A DNA stretch of 64,000 nucleotides from Rugamonas rubra (GTDB lineage Bacteria; Pseudomonadota; Gammaproteobacteria; Burkholderiales; Burkholderiaceae_D): assembly GCF_900114705.1 (NCBI RefSeq), contig NZ_FOTW01000024.1, positions 1 to 64,000 of the forward strand. Reading direction: 5' to 3'. Positions within the stretch are counted from its first letter, which is position 1. The number at the start of each line of letters is the position of its first letter. Position numbers and translations under genes: made by a program. Below are positions 9,065 to 17,239 of the stretch, piece after piece. The notes under the pieces were generated by a model that had not been told where the DNA came from, ran no database searches, and was given only the letters and a program-made list of their open reading frames with translations.

Positions 9065-9130
9065 TTATTTAACAAGATTGCCGCAAAAGATAATAATATT
9101 TCATCGTTTGTAGTAAATCTTCACAAATAA

Positions 9131-9144
9131 TGCAAGCGCTGACA
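9131..9144. promoter_or_regulatory. Possible second, degenerate LacI-type half operator
   Basis: TGCAAGCGCTGACA shares the AAGCGC core with the strong operator 80 bases away but is symmetric only in the centre. Two spaced sites would allow looping by a tetrameric regulator. This is inference from sequence similarity only. Confidence 0.4.
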
Positions 9145-9232
9145 GCCCGCGGAGGGGGCCGAAGATGGCGAAATATTTCTTAAAGAAAGCAGCTGATGGC
9201 GGTGGGAAATAGGCGCCGGGGCGCGGCGCCGC

Positions 9233-10243
9233 TCAGGCCAGGCGGCGCACGGAATCGCGCAGTATCAGTTGCGGCGTCAGCAGCGCCTGCGGGCAGGACG
9301 GGGCGCCTGATGGGCTCAAGCGGCTCAAGCGCAGGGCGATCTCGACGGCGGTGCGCGCCAGCAGGTCGATCGGCTGTCTGACCGTGGTCAGTCTTGGGTG
9401 CATCAGTTCGGCGAATTCGACGTCGTCGAATCCCAGCAGCGACAGGCGCTCCGGCACGGCGACGCCCACGGCGCGGCAATAATCGAGGGCGCCGAAGGCC
9501 ATCTGGTCACTCAAGCAGAAGACGGCGCTGAGCGGCTTGCCGCCGGCCAGCAACGCGGCCATGCCCTGCCGGCCCGAGGCGAGCCGGAAGTCGCCGGCGA
9601 ACACCAACGCCGGGTCCAGCGGCACGTCGGCGCCGGCCAGCGTGTCGGCGAAGGCGGCCAGGCGTTGCACGCTTTCCGGATTGGTGGCCGGACCGCTGAT
9701 GACGCCAATGTCGCGGTGGCCGCAGTCGAGCAGGTGGCGCGCCGCCAGACGGGCGCCGGCGGCGTTGTCCACCTGCACGCAGCGGTCTTCGAAGCCGGCG
9801 ACGCTGCGGTGGATCACCACCACGTTGGCCTGCTCGCGCAGCAAGGCAGACAGGGCGGCGTCGGGCAACTCTCCGGGGAACAAGATGATCGCGTCGCATT
9901 GGCGCTGGCGCAAAAACTGCAGCGCAGCCAGCACTTCCTCGGGACTGTCCTTGCCGCAGCTGACGATCAAATAGCTGCCGGCGGCGCTCACGGTTTCCTC
10001 GACGATGTTGACCAGCGGCGCGAAGAACGCGCCGGACAAGCCGCCGACGATCAAGCCGATGCAATCGGAACGGCGCGTGACCAGCGAGGCGGCGACACTA
10101 TTGCGGGAAAAATTGAGCTCGCGCATCGCCGTTTCGACGCGCGCACGGGTGCGCTCGCTCACCTGCTGCGGCGTGTTCATGACGCGCGACACAGTCGCGG
10201 TCGAAACGCCGGCGTGCTCGGCGACGGTGCGGATGGTGGCCAT
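9233..10243 (-). CDS. LacI-family transcriptional regulator
   Basis: A 336-residue repressor. The N-terminal helix-turn-helix and hinge are typical (TIRTVAEHAGVSTATVSRVMN at residues 3-23, then ARVETAMRELNFSRNSVAASL). A periplasmic-binding-protein-like sugar domain follows (IGLIVGGLSGAFFAPLVNIVEE ... LLGFDDVEFAELMHPRLTTVRQP). It lies upstream of and in the same direction as the GH3 gene, and a LacI operator sits between them. It therefore probably represses the GH3 gene and releases it on binding a gluco-oligosaccharide. It starts 21 bases after the DUF3108 gene stop, so it may be co-transcribed with that pair. Confidence 0.9.
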   Translation of the reverse strand: MATIRTVAEHAGVSTATVSRVMNTPQQVSERTRARVETAMRELNFSRNSVAASLVTRRSDCIGLIVGGLSGAFFAPLVNIVEETVSAAGSYLIVSCGKDSPEEVLAALQFLRQRQCDAIILFPGELPDAALSALLREQANVVVIHRSVAGFEDRCVQVDNAAGARLAARHLLDCGHRDIGVISGPATNPESVQRLAAFADTLAGADVPLDPALVFAGDFRLASGRQGMAALLAGGKPLSAVFCLSDQMAFGALDYCRAVGVAVPERLSLLGFDDVEFAELMHPRLTTVRQPIDLLARTAVEIALRLSRLSPSGAPSCPQALLTPQLILRDSVRRLA

Positions 10244-10264
10244 ATTCGGGGTCGCGGCGGCCGC

Positions 10265-11038
10265 CTATTTTTTGGTCAGCTTGTCGAGCACCTGGTCGAC
10301 GTAGTCGCCGTCGGCGTCGTTGAAGCGGATGCGCACCGGCAGCCAGTCGAGCGACGGCGCCAGCCACAGGTCGACCTGCTGGCCCTGGGCGTCCGGTGGC
10401 GGTGCCTTGACCAGGTGGACGGCGTTGACCTCGCCCTGCCCGGTCTGCACGCTCTCGTTCTTGAGCACCTTGAAGGTCCAGGCCTCGGCGTCGCGCCGGC
10501 CGGCGACGAAGAACGACCACTCGCTGCCGGGCTTGAACTTGTCCGGCGCGGCGCGGGCGATGGCCAGCAGCTGCCACGGCGCGCTGGTGCGGTCCTGCTC
10601 GCCGCCCTTGAGCGGGTAGCTCTCGTCGCCCTCGCTGAAGCTGATGGTCTTGGTGTCGCGCTTGAAGCTGGTGGTGTTGCCGTCCTTGCGGAAGCGCTTC
10701 TCGTAGAAGGTGGCCGGGGCGATGCCGTAGTCGTCGATGGCGCCCTCGCTGCGGTTTTCCAGGATCTTGCCGAACAGTGAGGCGCGGCTTTCGGTGGCGA
10801 TGCTGTACCTGCCCTCGCCGGCCTGCCAATGCACCTGGGCGTCGCCGTTGATGGTCAGGCCGTGCTGGCGGGCGCGGATGGTGTAGTTCAGGTCGACCGA
10901 GGGCGGCAGGTTGAAGGCGCGCTTGTGCACCGGGTGCTCGGCAGTGGCGGCCGGGGCGGCGGCGGCCAAGGCCGGTGCCAGGGCGGCCAGGAGCAGCGCG
11001 GCGGCGGCCAGGCGGTGTGGGAGTGCTGTGGTGCGCAT
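10265..11038 (-). CDS. Exported DUF3108 protein
   Basis: A 257-residue protein with an N-terminal signal sequence (LAAAALLLAALAPALAAAAPA). The body matches the DUF3108 pattern of a beta-rich secreted protein: residues from about 48 (VDLNYTIRARQHGLTINGDAQVHWQ), then SEGAIDDYGIAPATFYEKRFRK, and WLAPSLDWLPVRIRFND near the end. Its function is unknown; members are predicted periplasmic. It starts 4 bases after the stop of a longer paralogue (11043-12254), so the two form an operon. Confidence 0.8.
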   Translation of the reverse strand: MRTTALPHRLAAAALLLAALAPALAAAAPAATAEHPVHKRAFNLPPSVDLNYTIRARQHGLTINGDAQVHWQAGEGRYSIATESRASLFGKILENRSEGAIDDYGIAPATFYEKRFRKDGNTTSFKRDTKTISFSEGDESYPLKGGEQDRTSAPWQLLAIARAAPDKFKPGSEWSFFVAGRRDAEAWTFKVLKNESVQTGQGEVNAVHLVKAPPPDAQGQQVDLWLAPSLDWLPVRIRFNDADGDYVDQVLDKLTKK

Positions 11039-11042
11039 AGGT

Positions 11043-12254
11043 TTAATGTCCAGATTCGATGACGGTGATTTTTGAGACGGTCTGCGTGGTGAGCGCGCCG
11101 CTCGCTTCGGTGTTGCGGATCTGTACCGGATACCAGCTCAGTCCCGGTGCCAGCCAGATGTCGATGCGCGAGGAGTAAGTGCCGGGCCGGGGCGGCCGCG
11201 TCAGGTGCCAGGTGCTCAGCTTGCCCATGCGCGTCTCCAGCTCCTCCTCGCCGACCAGCTGGAAACGGAAGATGTTGGCATCCTTGTCCTCGCCGACCTG
11301 CAGGTCGATGTCGCCGCCGAACTGCCTGTGGTCGGCGCGGCCGATGCCGCCCAGCTGGAACGGCACCGTCGCCTTGTCCTGCGTGCCGACCAGCAGCGGG
11401 TAGCTGCGCTCGGACGCCGAGAAGGTGATGCGGCCCTCGTCGCGGTTGAAGTGGGTCGCCGTTTGCGAACGGCCGCGCACCTTCTCGGTGGCCGTGACGG
11501 GGGCGATGCCGTAGTCGTCGATCATGCCCTCGCTGCTCAGCACCAGCAGGTTGATGCGGGTGACCAGCATGCTCAGGCCGGCCTCGACGTTGAGCTTGTA
11601 GCGGGTGCCGTCGCTGTGCCAGGCCATGACGGCCACGCCGCTCCAGGTGGTGCCGTTGGCGTCGACCCGCTTGACGTCGAGCTCGAAATCGGCCGACGGC
11701 GGCAGGTTGACCTTGTAGCGGCGCATGCCGGGCGGCGCGGCCTCCGGCAAGGCAACACGTTTGTCGGCCATGTCGGCGGCCGCCGGGGCGGATGGTACAG
11801 GGGATTGCGCCGGGGCGGCGCCGGCCTGCTGCTGGGCGGCCGGTACGGCGACCGTGGCGGCTGCGGCTGCCGTGGCGGGCGCCGACGGCGCGGCGGCGCT
11901 GTCGGCGGCACCGGCAGCGACTGGCGCCGTCTCGGATGGCGGCGCCGTCTCCGCCGGCACCTCGGCCGCTGCCGGCTGCGGCGCGGCGGCGGCCGGCTTG
12001 GGCGCGGCCTTGCGCACGCGCTTGATGGCGCTCGGCGCCAGCGGTGCCACCTCCGGCAGCGGCGCCGACGGCGCGCGCTGCGGCAGGGCGAGGCGCAACT
12101 GGGCCGTCACCAGCGCCTGGCCGGTCGGCCGGCGGCTGTCCAACGGACCGAGGCGGCCGCCCACCCAATCGATGGCCAGATAGTGCAGACCAGCCGTGGC
12201 TGCACATAAAAACAGCATCCGACTGCGTTGGGAAAGGAGGGAGGCGAGCGTCAT
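11043..12254 (-). CDS. DUF3108 protein with N-terminal membrane anchor and Ala/Pro linker
   Basis: A 403-residue protein from the ATG at 12254 (MTLASLLSQRSRMLFLCAATAGLHYLAIDW). It has one N-terminal membrane segment, then about 130 residues of Ala/Pro-rich linker, then a DUF3108 domain (YKVNLPPSADFELDVKRVDANG ... SEGMIDDYGIAPVTATEKVRGR ... WLAPGLSWYPVQIRN). The shared IDDYGIAP and WLAPxLxWxPVxIR blocks show it is a paralogue of its downstream neighbour. The membrane segment followed by a Pro-rich spacer recalls TonB-like periplasm-spanning proteins. Function is unknown. Confidence 0.8.
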   Translation of the reverse strand: MTLASLLSQRSRMLFLCAATAGLHYLAIDWVGGRLGPLDSRRPTGQALVTAQLRLALPQRAPSAPLPEVAPLAPSAIKRVRKAAPKPAAAAPQPAAAEVPAETAPPSETAPVAAGAADSAAAPSAPATAAAAATVAVPAAQQQAGAAPAQSPVPSAPAAADMADKRVALPEAAPPGMRRYKVNLPPSADFELDVKRVDANGTTWSGVAVMAWHSDGTRYKLNVEAGLSMLVTRINLLVLSSEGMIDDYGIAPVTATEKVRGRSQTATHFNRDEGRITFSASERSYPLLVGTQDKATVPFQLGGIGRADHRQFGGDIDLQVGEDKDANIFRFQLVGEEELETRMGKLSTWHLTRPPRPGTYSSRIDIWLAPGLSWYPVQIRNTEASGALTTQTVSKITVIESGH

Positions 12255-12386
12255 GCCGCTAGTGTAAGGTATCCACCTGAAGCAGGTATGAAGACGGCCA
12301 GCGCCAGCACCCGGCGCCGGGCGACAAACTGCCGGCGTGGACGCCTCAAGGATCGGCAATCATTGCCATGGTTGCCATGTCGCCGC

Positions 12387-12680
12387 CTACTTGCTCAGCA
12401 CGGTCGCCGTGACGATGACGGGGTTGGCCTACCGTTGAGCTTAATGTTCAGCAACATGCCACCGCCCCCCCCTGCTCGACACCCTCGTTCAGGTGGTCGA
12501 CAGCGTCCATCACCTGCGGGGTCTGCGGCGCGAACTCCAGTCTCGGCCCAGTTCAAGTCAGGCCGGCGGATGTTGCGCACGATTCGCGGCATGACCGACA
12601 ACACGATCTCGGGGCGCTGCTATTGTCGTCGCGCTGCAGATTCAACGTGCCGCTGAGCAGGTTGATGCCGATCGAATCCT
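12387..12680 (-). pseudogene. Frameshifted remnant of an unrecognised gene
   Basis: On the minus strand four sensible peptide pieces follow one another in shifting frames: DSIGINLLSGTLNLQRDD, then EIVLSVMPRIVRNIRRPDLNW, then EFAPQTPQVMDAVDHLNEG, then GGMLLNIKLNG followed after a further shift by ANPVIVTATVLSK and a TAG stop at 12389-12387. At least three or four frameshifts are needed to join them. A run of eight G (minus strand) near 12470 is a likely slip site. I do not recognise the family. The 5' end is close to the left boundary of the deleted IS66 copy at 12691. Confidence 0.6.
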
Positions 12681-12690
12681 AAATTTAAGC

Positions 12691-13138
12691 GTAACTATTC
12701 AGCCTGAGTGAGTCGACCAGAACCAGAAAGCTGTTGTAAACGAAAGGCGGATAGTCCATCATGCCGGGATGCCACCGAAACTACCCCGTCCCGACCTGTC
12801 CACGCTGCCCGAAACGGAGAAGGACAAGCTGATCGTGCACCTGATGGATATGATCGACCGCTTGTTGGCGCAGGTTTTCACCCTGACGGCGAAGGTGGAA
12901 AAGCTGGCGCTCCAGTTGACCAAGAACAGCAAGCAAGGGGCGTTGTTGCATAAATCGCTAACCCATTGATTTTAAAGGATGTCTCATTGCCTTGTTTTTG
13001 AGAAAATCAATAAATATCAATGAGTTAGCAACTATTTATGCAACAACGCCCAAGCAAGGCCACAGCATGCTTGAAGTATTACGCCGTGCATTTATTGGCG
13101 ATCCGATCATGCCTGCCACGTAGCGGCTGAACAGTTAC
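12691..13138 (+). mobile_element. Internally deleted IS66-type element, interrupted by a nested MITE
   Basis: The left end GTAACTATTCAGCC (12691) and right end GGCTGAACAGTTAC (to 13138) are the same inverted ends as those of the complete copy at 14646-16192. The first 56 codons of the transposase (from 12769) are about as in the full copy. The sequence then jumps to the last 80 bases, so about 1.2 kb is missing. The element could only move in trans. A second element (12948-13051) has inserted at the deletion junction. No 8-bp target duplication is visible at the outer ends. Confidence 0.85.
12948..13051. mobile_element. 104-bp MITE nested in the deleted IS66 copy
   Basis: Terminal inverted repeats of 18 bp (GGGCGTTGTTGCATAAAT and its complement) are followed by a second imperfect inverted pair, GCTAACCCATTGAT / ATCAATGAGTTAGC. 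The element is flanked by the 7-bp direct repeat AAGCAAG (12941-12947 and 13052-13058), which looks like a target duplication. There is no coding capacity. The ends resemble those of IS5/IS903-like elements. A related single end occurs at 51438-51454. Confidence 0.8.
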
Positions 13139-13287
13139 GAAAAAAGTTCATGCCGCAGTCGAAACCCTACGCGCACTGCGCGATGGACTTGGCTGATTTA
13201 TGCACAACGATATGGTATAAGCCGCGGAATTAAGTATTTTTCACTGTGGATTGCTGGATTTCGGCTTATCACTCCAAGAGGTGTTTC

Positions 13288-14139
13288 TTGAAAGTAATCG
13301 CACCACCCATTTTGTATAAATACTATCCGGTAGAAGATTGGTTGCCTCGCTTGATGAATGGAGAGTCGATGCTGTTCGCAAGTCGGACCTCGTTCAATGA
13401 TCCTTACGATTCTCGTTCGGCCTTCCAAGTTGACCAATCTGATGTAGGGACGAAATGGCTTTTGAAAAAATTCAGGACGGAGCAGCCACATTGGTCACCA
13501 GCAAAACGGATGCTCAAGGTCAATCAGGTGCAGAGACGCCTAAAACTTCCAAGTATTGATCGCGATGACACTGAGCTCGATAGTGTGGGGATACTTTGTT
13601 TGACAGAGCACTGGAATAGTATGCTCATGTGGTCTCACTACGCGAAGCAGCATAAGGGAATCTGTGTGGGATTCCGAAGGGACATCGATATCTTTCGAAT
13701 GGCACTCAAGATAGAATACGTTTCTGAGTTCCCTGTAATTCTGCGCCCACAAGATGACCATAACACCATCTTGCAAAAGGCTCTCCTAATGAAGGCGGAA
13801 TGTTGGAAGTACGAGACAGAATGGCGAGTAGTTAAACGCCCCATGAGTGAATCTGAGCAGATAGCGATTAAACAGCAAAATGCATATTTACCGTCAAAGG
13901 ACCTGCACCTTTTAACCGATTCCCGTGGGGCAGGTTTCTACGCCTTTGATAAGTCTGCTATTGAAAGCGTGACCCTCGGGAGTCGAATTACGGAGAGGTG
14001 TGTACGGGATGTCATCCGGTCTATTGATAGTGCAGGTCTGGCCATTCCAATTTATGTTGTTGAGCCACCAAATCACAAATATCAGTTGGTCAGGAAAGAT
14101 TTTCAGAGAGGCTCTATGGCGTTTCCAATCGAAATTTGA
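13288..14139 (+). CDS. DUF2971 family protein
   Basis: The start is placed at the TTG at 13288 because AAGAGG lies 6 bases upstream; a GTG at 13246 is the only longer option. The 283-residue product shows DUF2971 features: ILYKYYPVEDWLPRLMNGESMLFASRTSFNDPYDSR at the N-terminus, SVGILCLTEHWNSMLMWSHYAKQHKGICVGF in the middle, and a KAECWKYETEWRVVK block. The family's biochemical function is not known; members are often scattered in accessory regions. Base composition is clearly more AT-rich than the flanking chromosome. With the next gene it is bracketed by two same-direction IS66-type copies, which suggests recent acquisition. Confidence 0.75.
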   Translation: MKVIAPPILYKYYPVEDWLPRLMNGESMLFASRTSFNDPYDSRSAFQVDQSDVGTKWLLKKFRTEQPHWSPAKRMLKVNQVQRRLKLPSIDRDDTELDSVGILCLTEHWNSMLMWSHYAKQHKGICVGFRRDIDIFRMALKIEYVSEFPVILRPQDDHNTILQKALLMKAECWKYETEWRVVKRPMSESEQIAIKQQNAYLPSKDLHLLTDSRGAGFYAFDKSAIESVTLGSRITERCVRDVIRSIDSAGLAIPIYVVEPPNHKYQLVRKDFQRGSMAFPIEI

Positions 14140-14208
14140 GGAAGCTTCTGGATCCCCCTATTTTTTAGCGCGGCTTCGACTCATGTTAGACCGAACATAA
14201 CAAGAAAA

Positions 14209-14634
14209 ATGAATACAAAATTTAAACTGATCACTGCTTCGATTATAACTTTAGTCTCCTTAAGAGTATCTGCAGTCGATTTAAATACCGCTTCCAAAGC
14301 TGAAATTATTCGTGCCACGGAGGACTTAAACAGGATAACTGAGACTACCACGGATTGCTATTCGATGCTAGTACTAGCAAGCTACCAGTACGATATCATT
14401 AAGATCGCAGGAGTTAACGCTCTATTGATCAGTGACGCAGATGATCTGTACAAATTAGCACAAGGGCCATATTCAGCTCAAAAGAACAACAAGTTTGCTC
14501 GAATGATCTTTTTCCGTACTGAGGTTATACGACTTATGGAAAAGGGATTGTCCAAAAAGGCGATCCAAATGGAGTTGACAGATTTGTGCTTCTTGAAGAA
14601 AGTCTCCGCTGATCCACTGAACAGTTTCAAATAG
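14209..14634 (+). CDS. Small secreted protein of unknown function
   Basis: A 141-residue protein with a clear signal peptide (MNTKFKLITASIITLVSLRVSAVD, cleavage likely after VSA). The mature part is helical and polar with two Cys residues (TTDCYSML and LTDLCFLKK). No family is recognised. It is AT-rich like the DUF2971 gene 70 bases upstream, and it ends 11 bases before the left end of the complete IS66-type element. Confidence 0.6.
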   Translation: MNTKFKLITASIITLVSLRVSAVDLNTASKAEIIRATEDLNRITETTTDCYSMLVLASYQYDIIKIAGVNALLISDADDLYKLAQGPYSAQKNNKFARMIFFRTEVIRLMEKGLSKKAIQMELTDLCFLKKVSADPLNSFK

Positions 14635-14645
14635 CTAGAAAAATT

Positions 14646-16192
14646 GTAACTATTCAGCCTGAGTGAGTCGACCAGAACCAGAAAGCTGTTGTAAACGAAA
14701 GGCGGATAGTTGTCCATCATGCCGGGATGCCACCGAAACTGCCCCGTCCCGGCCTGTCCACGCTGCCCGAAGCGGAAAAGGACAAACTGATCGTGCACCT
14801 GATGGATACGATCGACGGCTTGTTGGTGCAGGTTTTCACCCTGACGGCGAAGGTGGAAAAGTTGGAGCGCCAGTTGGCCAAAAACAGCGATAATTCGAGC
14901 AAACCGCCATCGTCCGACGGGCTGGCTAAAAAGCCGCCGAAGACCAGTTCGCTGCGTGGCAAGTCCGGCAAAAAAGTGGGCGGCCAGCCCGGGCATCAAG
15001 GCAAAACGCTCGAGCGGGTGGCAGAGCCGACCGCGACGCAGGACCATCCATTGCCGGGACAATGCAGCCGCTGCCACAGCGCCTTGCCGCTGGCTCAAGC
15101 GCAAGTACTGGAACGCCGCCAGGTGTTCGATGTGCCGACCAGCGCCTTCGATGTGATCGAACACCGCACCTACACGGTGGCGTGTTCCTGCGGCCTGCGG
15201 CACGACAGCGCGTTTCCTACTGAAGTAACCGAGATGGTGCAGTACGGCCCGAACGTGCGGGCGCTGGGCGTGCACCTGACGCAAGGTCAAATGCTGCCTT
15301 ACGCGCGCGCCGCCGAACTGATTTCCGAGTTGTATGGTTTGCCAGTATCGCCGGCAACGCTGCTGGCCTGGGTCGGCAAGGCCAGCGCCGCCTTGCAGGG
15401 CACGGCCGATGTGATCGCCCACCAGTTGCATCACGCCCCGGTGCTCTGTGCCGATGAGTCGGGCCTGCGCGTGGACGGAAAACTGCGTTGGATGCATGTG
15501 GCGGCCACCGCCACGCTGACCTGGTATGGCCTGCACGAAAAGCGCGGTGTGGACGCCATGGCCGCGCATGGCATCTTGCCCAAACGTATCGGCGTTCTGG
15601 TGCATGATTGCTGGGCTCCTTACTGGAAACTCGACGATGGCCTGCATGCGCTGTGCAATGCCAACCTGCTGCGCGAACTGGTCTATGTGCAGCAATTGAC
15701 CGACCAAAGCTGGCCAACCGCCTTGGCCGAAATGCTGCTCAACGCCCAGCGGCTGTCTGTGGCTGCGCGACAAAAACAGCAGCCGCTTGACGCCGACACC
15801 ATCGCCGCCTTCGCTGCCGTCTACGACGATATCGCGCGCGAAGGCGAGCAACTTCATCCCGTCATCCTCAAACCGAATGGCAAGCCCGGCAAACAGTCCG
15901 AGGCTCACAACTTGTTGCACCGATTCCGGCTGCATGCAGATGCCATCCTGCGTTTCATCTCCGATCCCGCTGTCCCGTTTTCGAACAATATTGCCGAACG
16001 TGCCGTGCGCATGCCGAAGGTCAAACAGAAAATCTCAGGCTGCTTCCGCGCCGTAATGGGCGCCAGCAATTTCTGCACCATCCGCTCCTGCCTTGACACC
16101 TGCGCAGGCAAGGCCACTGCATGCTTGAAGTATTACGCCGTGCATTTATTGACGATCCGATCATGCCTGCCGCGTAGCGGCTGAACAGTTAC
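14646..16192 (+). mobile_element. Complete IS66-type (single-ORF) insertion sequence
   Basis: A 1547-bp element bounded by imperfect inverted ends GTAACTATTCAGCC at the left and GGCTGAACAGTTAC at the right. It encodes a single IS66-type transposase and lacks the small accessory orfs of classical IS66, as in the ISBst12-like subgroup. Its GC content is higher than the AT-rich genes on both sides. No convincing 8-bp target duplication is seen. Confidence 0.85.
14727..16184 (+). CDS. tnpC: IS66-family transposase
   Basis: A 485-residue transposase. It has an N-terminal coiled coil (LTAKVEKLERQLAKNS), then the SSKPPSSDG block, GKKVGGQPGHQGKTLERV, and a Cys-rich zinc-type cluster (CSRCHSA, ACSCGLRH). 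The DDE-like core includes VLCADESGLRVDG, VHDCWAPYWK and the acidic NNIAERAVRMPKVKQKISGCFR near residue 425. The reading frame is intact, so the element may be active and could mobilise the deleted copy at 12691-13138 in trans. Confidence 0.9.
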   Translation: MPPKLPRPGLSTLPEAEKDKLIVHLMDTIDGLLVQVFTLTAKVEKLERQLAKNSDNSSKPPSSDGLAKKPPKTSSLRGKSGKKVGGQPGHQGKTLERVAEPTATQDHPLPGQCSRCHSALPLAQAQVLERRQVFDVPTSAFDVIEHRTYTVACSCGLRHDSAFPTEVTEMVQYGPNVRALGVHLTQGQMLPYARAAELISELYGLPVSPATLLAWVGKASAALQGTADVIAHQLHHAPVLCADESGLRVDGKLRWMHVAATATLTWYGLHEKRGVDAMAAHGILPKRIGVLVHDCWAPYWKLDDGLHALCNANLLRELVYVQQLTDQSWPTALAEMLLNAQRLSVAARQKQQPLDADTIAAFAAVYDDIAREGEQLHPVILKPNGKPGKQSEAHNLLHRFRLHADAILRFISDPAVPFSNNIAERAVRMPKVKQKISGCFRAVMGASNFCTIRSCLDTCAGKATACLKYYAVHLLTIRSCLPRSG

Positions 16193-16294
16193 CAAACAAG
16201 ATATTTACATTAAAAAGAAGAACATTTCTGGCAAATGATGTCATTGGTGATATGATGCCAACATAGAAATATTGATTTTTAGTGGAGGTAATGC

Positions 16295-16519
16295 ATGGAA
16301 GCTATTGAAGGAATATTGGCCGCCGTCTCGCCAATTCGTAAGAATGATAGTGAGGGAGAATTTTTAGTTACAAATATCCATGGAATTGAAATTCCCGTAC
16401 CATATTCTTGTGTCAAGGACGATGCGGGAAAGCTGAGTCAAATAATTCGATTGATTCGGAAGGATGTAACGCATGATACGGTGCTCAATTTTTACGAATT
16501 GCACTTACAAACCATTTAA
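16295..16519 (+). CDS. Small hypothetical protein
   Basis: A 74-residue acidic protein (MEAIEGILAAVSPIRKNDSEGEFLVTN...). A strong ribosome site GGAGG lies 7 bases before the ATG, which supports real translation. No family is recognised. It is AT-rich and lies 100 bases right of the IS66 element. The following 220 bases (16520-16742) hold no recognisable gene. Confidence 0.5.
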   Translation: MEAIEGILAAVSPIRKNDSEGEFLVTNIHGIEIPVPYSCVKDDAGKLSQIIRLIRKDVTHDTVLNFYELHLQTI

Positions 16520-16742
16520 TTGCCGATAGTTTTTCGTCAACCTCATCGGTTATACGCATCTCCACGCTGAAGATCGATGTAATCTAAGTGAGCGCGTCAA
16601 GCCAAGTTCACAGCGACCATCGCGTGCGGCCTCAGTGATGGCACATTTTTTTAAATTTGGTGAGAGTGGACACTTAGCGTTCTGAAATTCAATATTTTAG
16701 AAGAATATATTTACTCACATTTGCATTGCGAACATTATCTCG

Positions 16743-16919
16743 ATGCGTAAAATAATTATTACCATTCTTTTACCGATTTCCTTGATGAGCTCTCCTGCTA
16801 ACGCCGATTTTGACGCCGGACTAACTGCTTCAAAAAAAATTTCGTGACGGCGCTCAAGCCGCTGGCTCTGGACGGGGAAGTCCCGTTAATTCGTTGGCCA
16901 CGCCGGAAATTCAGGCCGT
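16743..16919 (+). pseudogene. Truncated, frameshifted Sel1-repeat protein start
   Basis: An ATG at 16743 opens a signal peptide (MRKIIITILLPISLMSSPANA) followed by DFDAGLTASKK, the typical beginning of exported Sel1-repeat proteins. A stop follows at 16845. A one-base shift in the run of eight A lets the reading continue as FVTALKPLALDGE, matching the first Sel1 helix pair. Nothing Sel1-like follows. It is therefore a decayed 5' end. Confidence 0.6.
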
Positions 16920-16945
16920 AACAACTCCAACCGAGAAAGATATTA

Positions 16946-17239
16946 ATGTCAATTAAGAAGACTGCTTTAGTAGCCGCAATTATTACTACACTTACAGGCT
17001 GCGCATCGACTGGCGTAATTAAGGCTGGCGGTGACGGATATCTCATCTCCAAGACTAGCTTACAAGTCGGTTTCGGCGCGCCTACGGCCGTATATGCAGA
17101 GATTTCTCAAGAGGCAACTGAGTTCTGCGGGAAGCAAAGTAAGAATTTAGATATCGTAAACACTCAAATTAAACTTCCAGCGCTGGGTAGCCCAGGCTCC
17201 GCCACGTTAGAGTTCCGGTGTAAGACGAAAGACCAATAG
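16946..17239 (+). CDS. Small lipoprotein of unknown function
   Basis: A 97-residue protein with a lipoprotein signal (MSIKKTALVAAIITTLTGC, Cys19). A Gly-rich segment GGDGYLISKTS follows, and two further Cys lie in the mature part (EFCGKQ, FRCKTK). Similar small outer-membrane lipoproteins are scattered in Burkholderiales, but I cannot name a family with confidence. It sits in the AT-rich island. Confidence 0.6.
   Translation: MSIKKTALVAAIITTLTGCASTGVIKAGGDGYLISKTSLQVGFGAPTAVYAEISQEATEFCGKQSKNLDIVNTQIKLPALGSPGSATLEFRCKTKDQ

Noticed and set aside
14478..15935. A 485-codon minus-strand open frame across the IS66 element
   Set aside because: It runs antisense to an intact IS66 transposase with clear motifs and shows no protein-like pattern.
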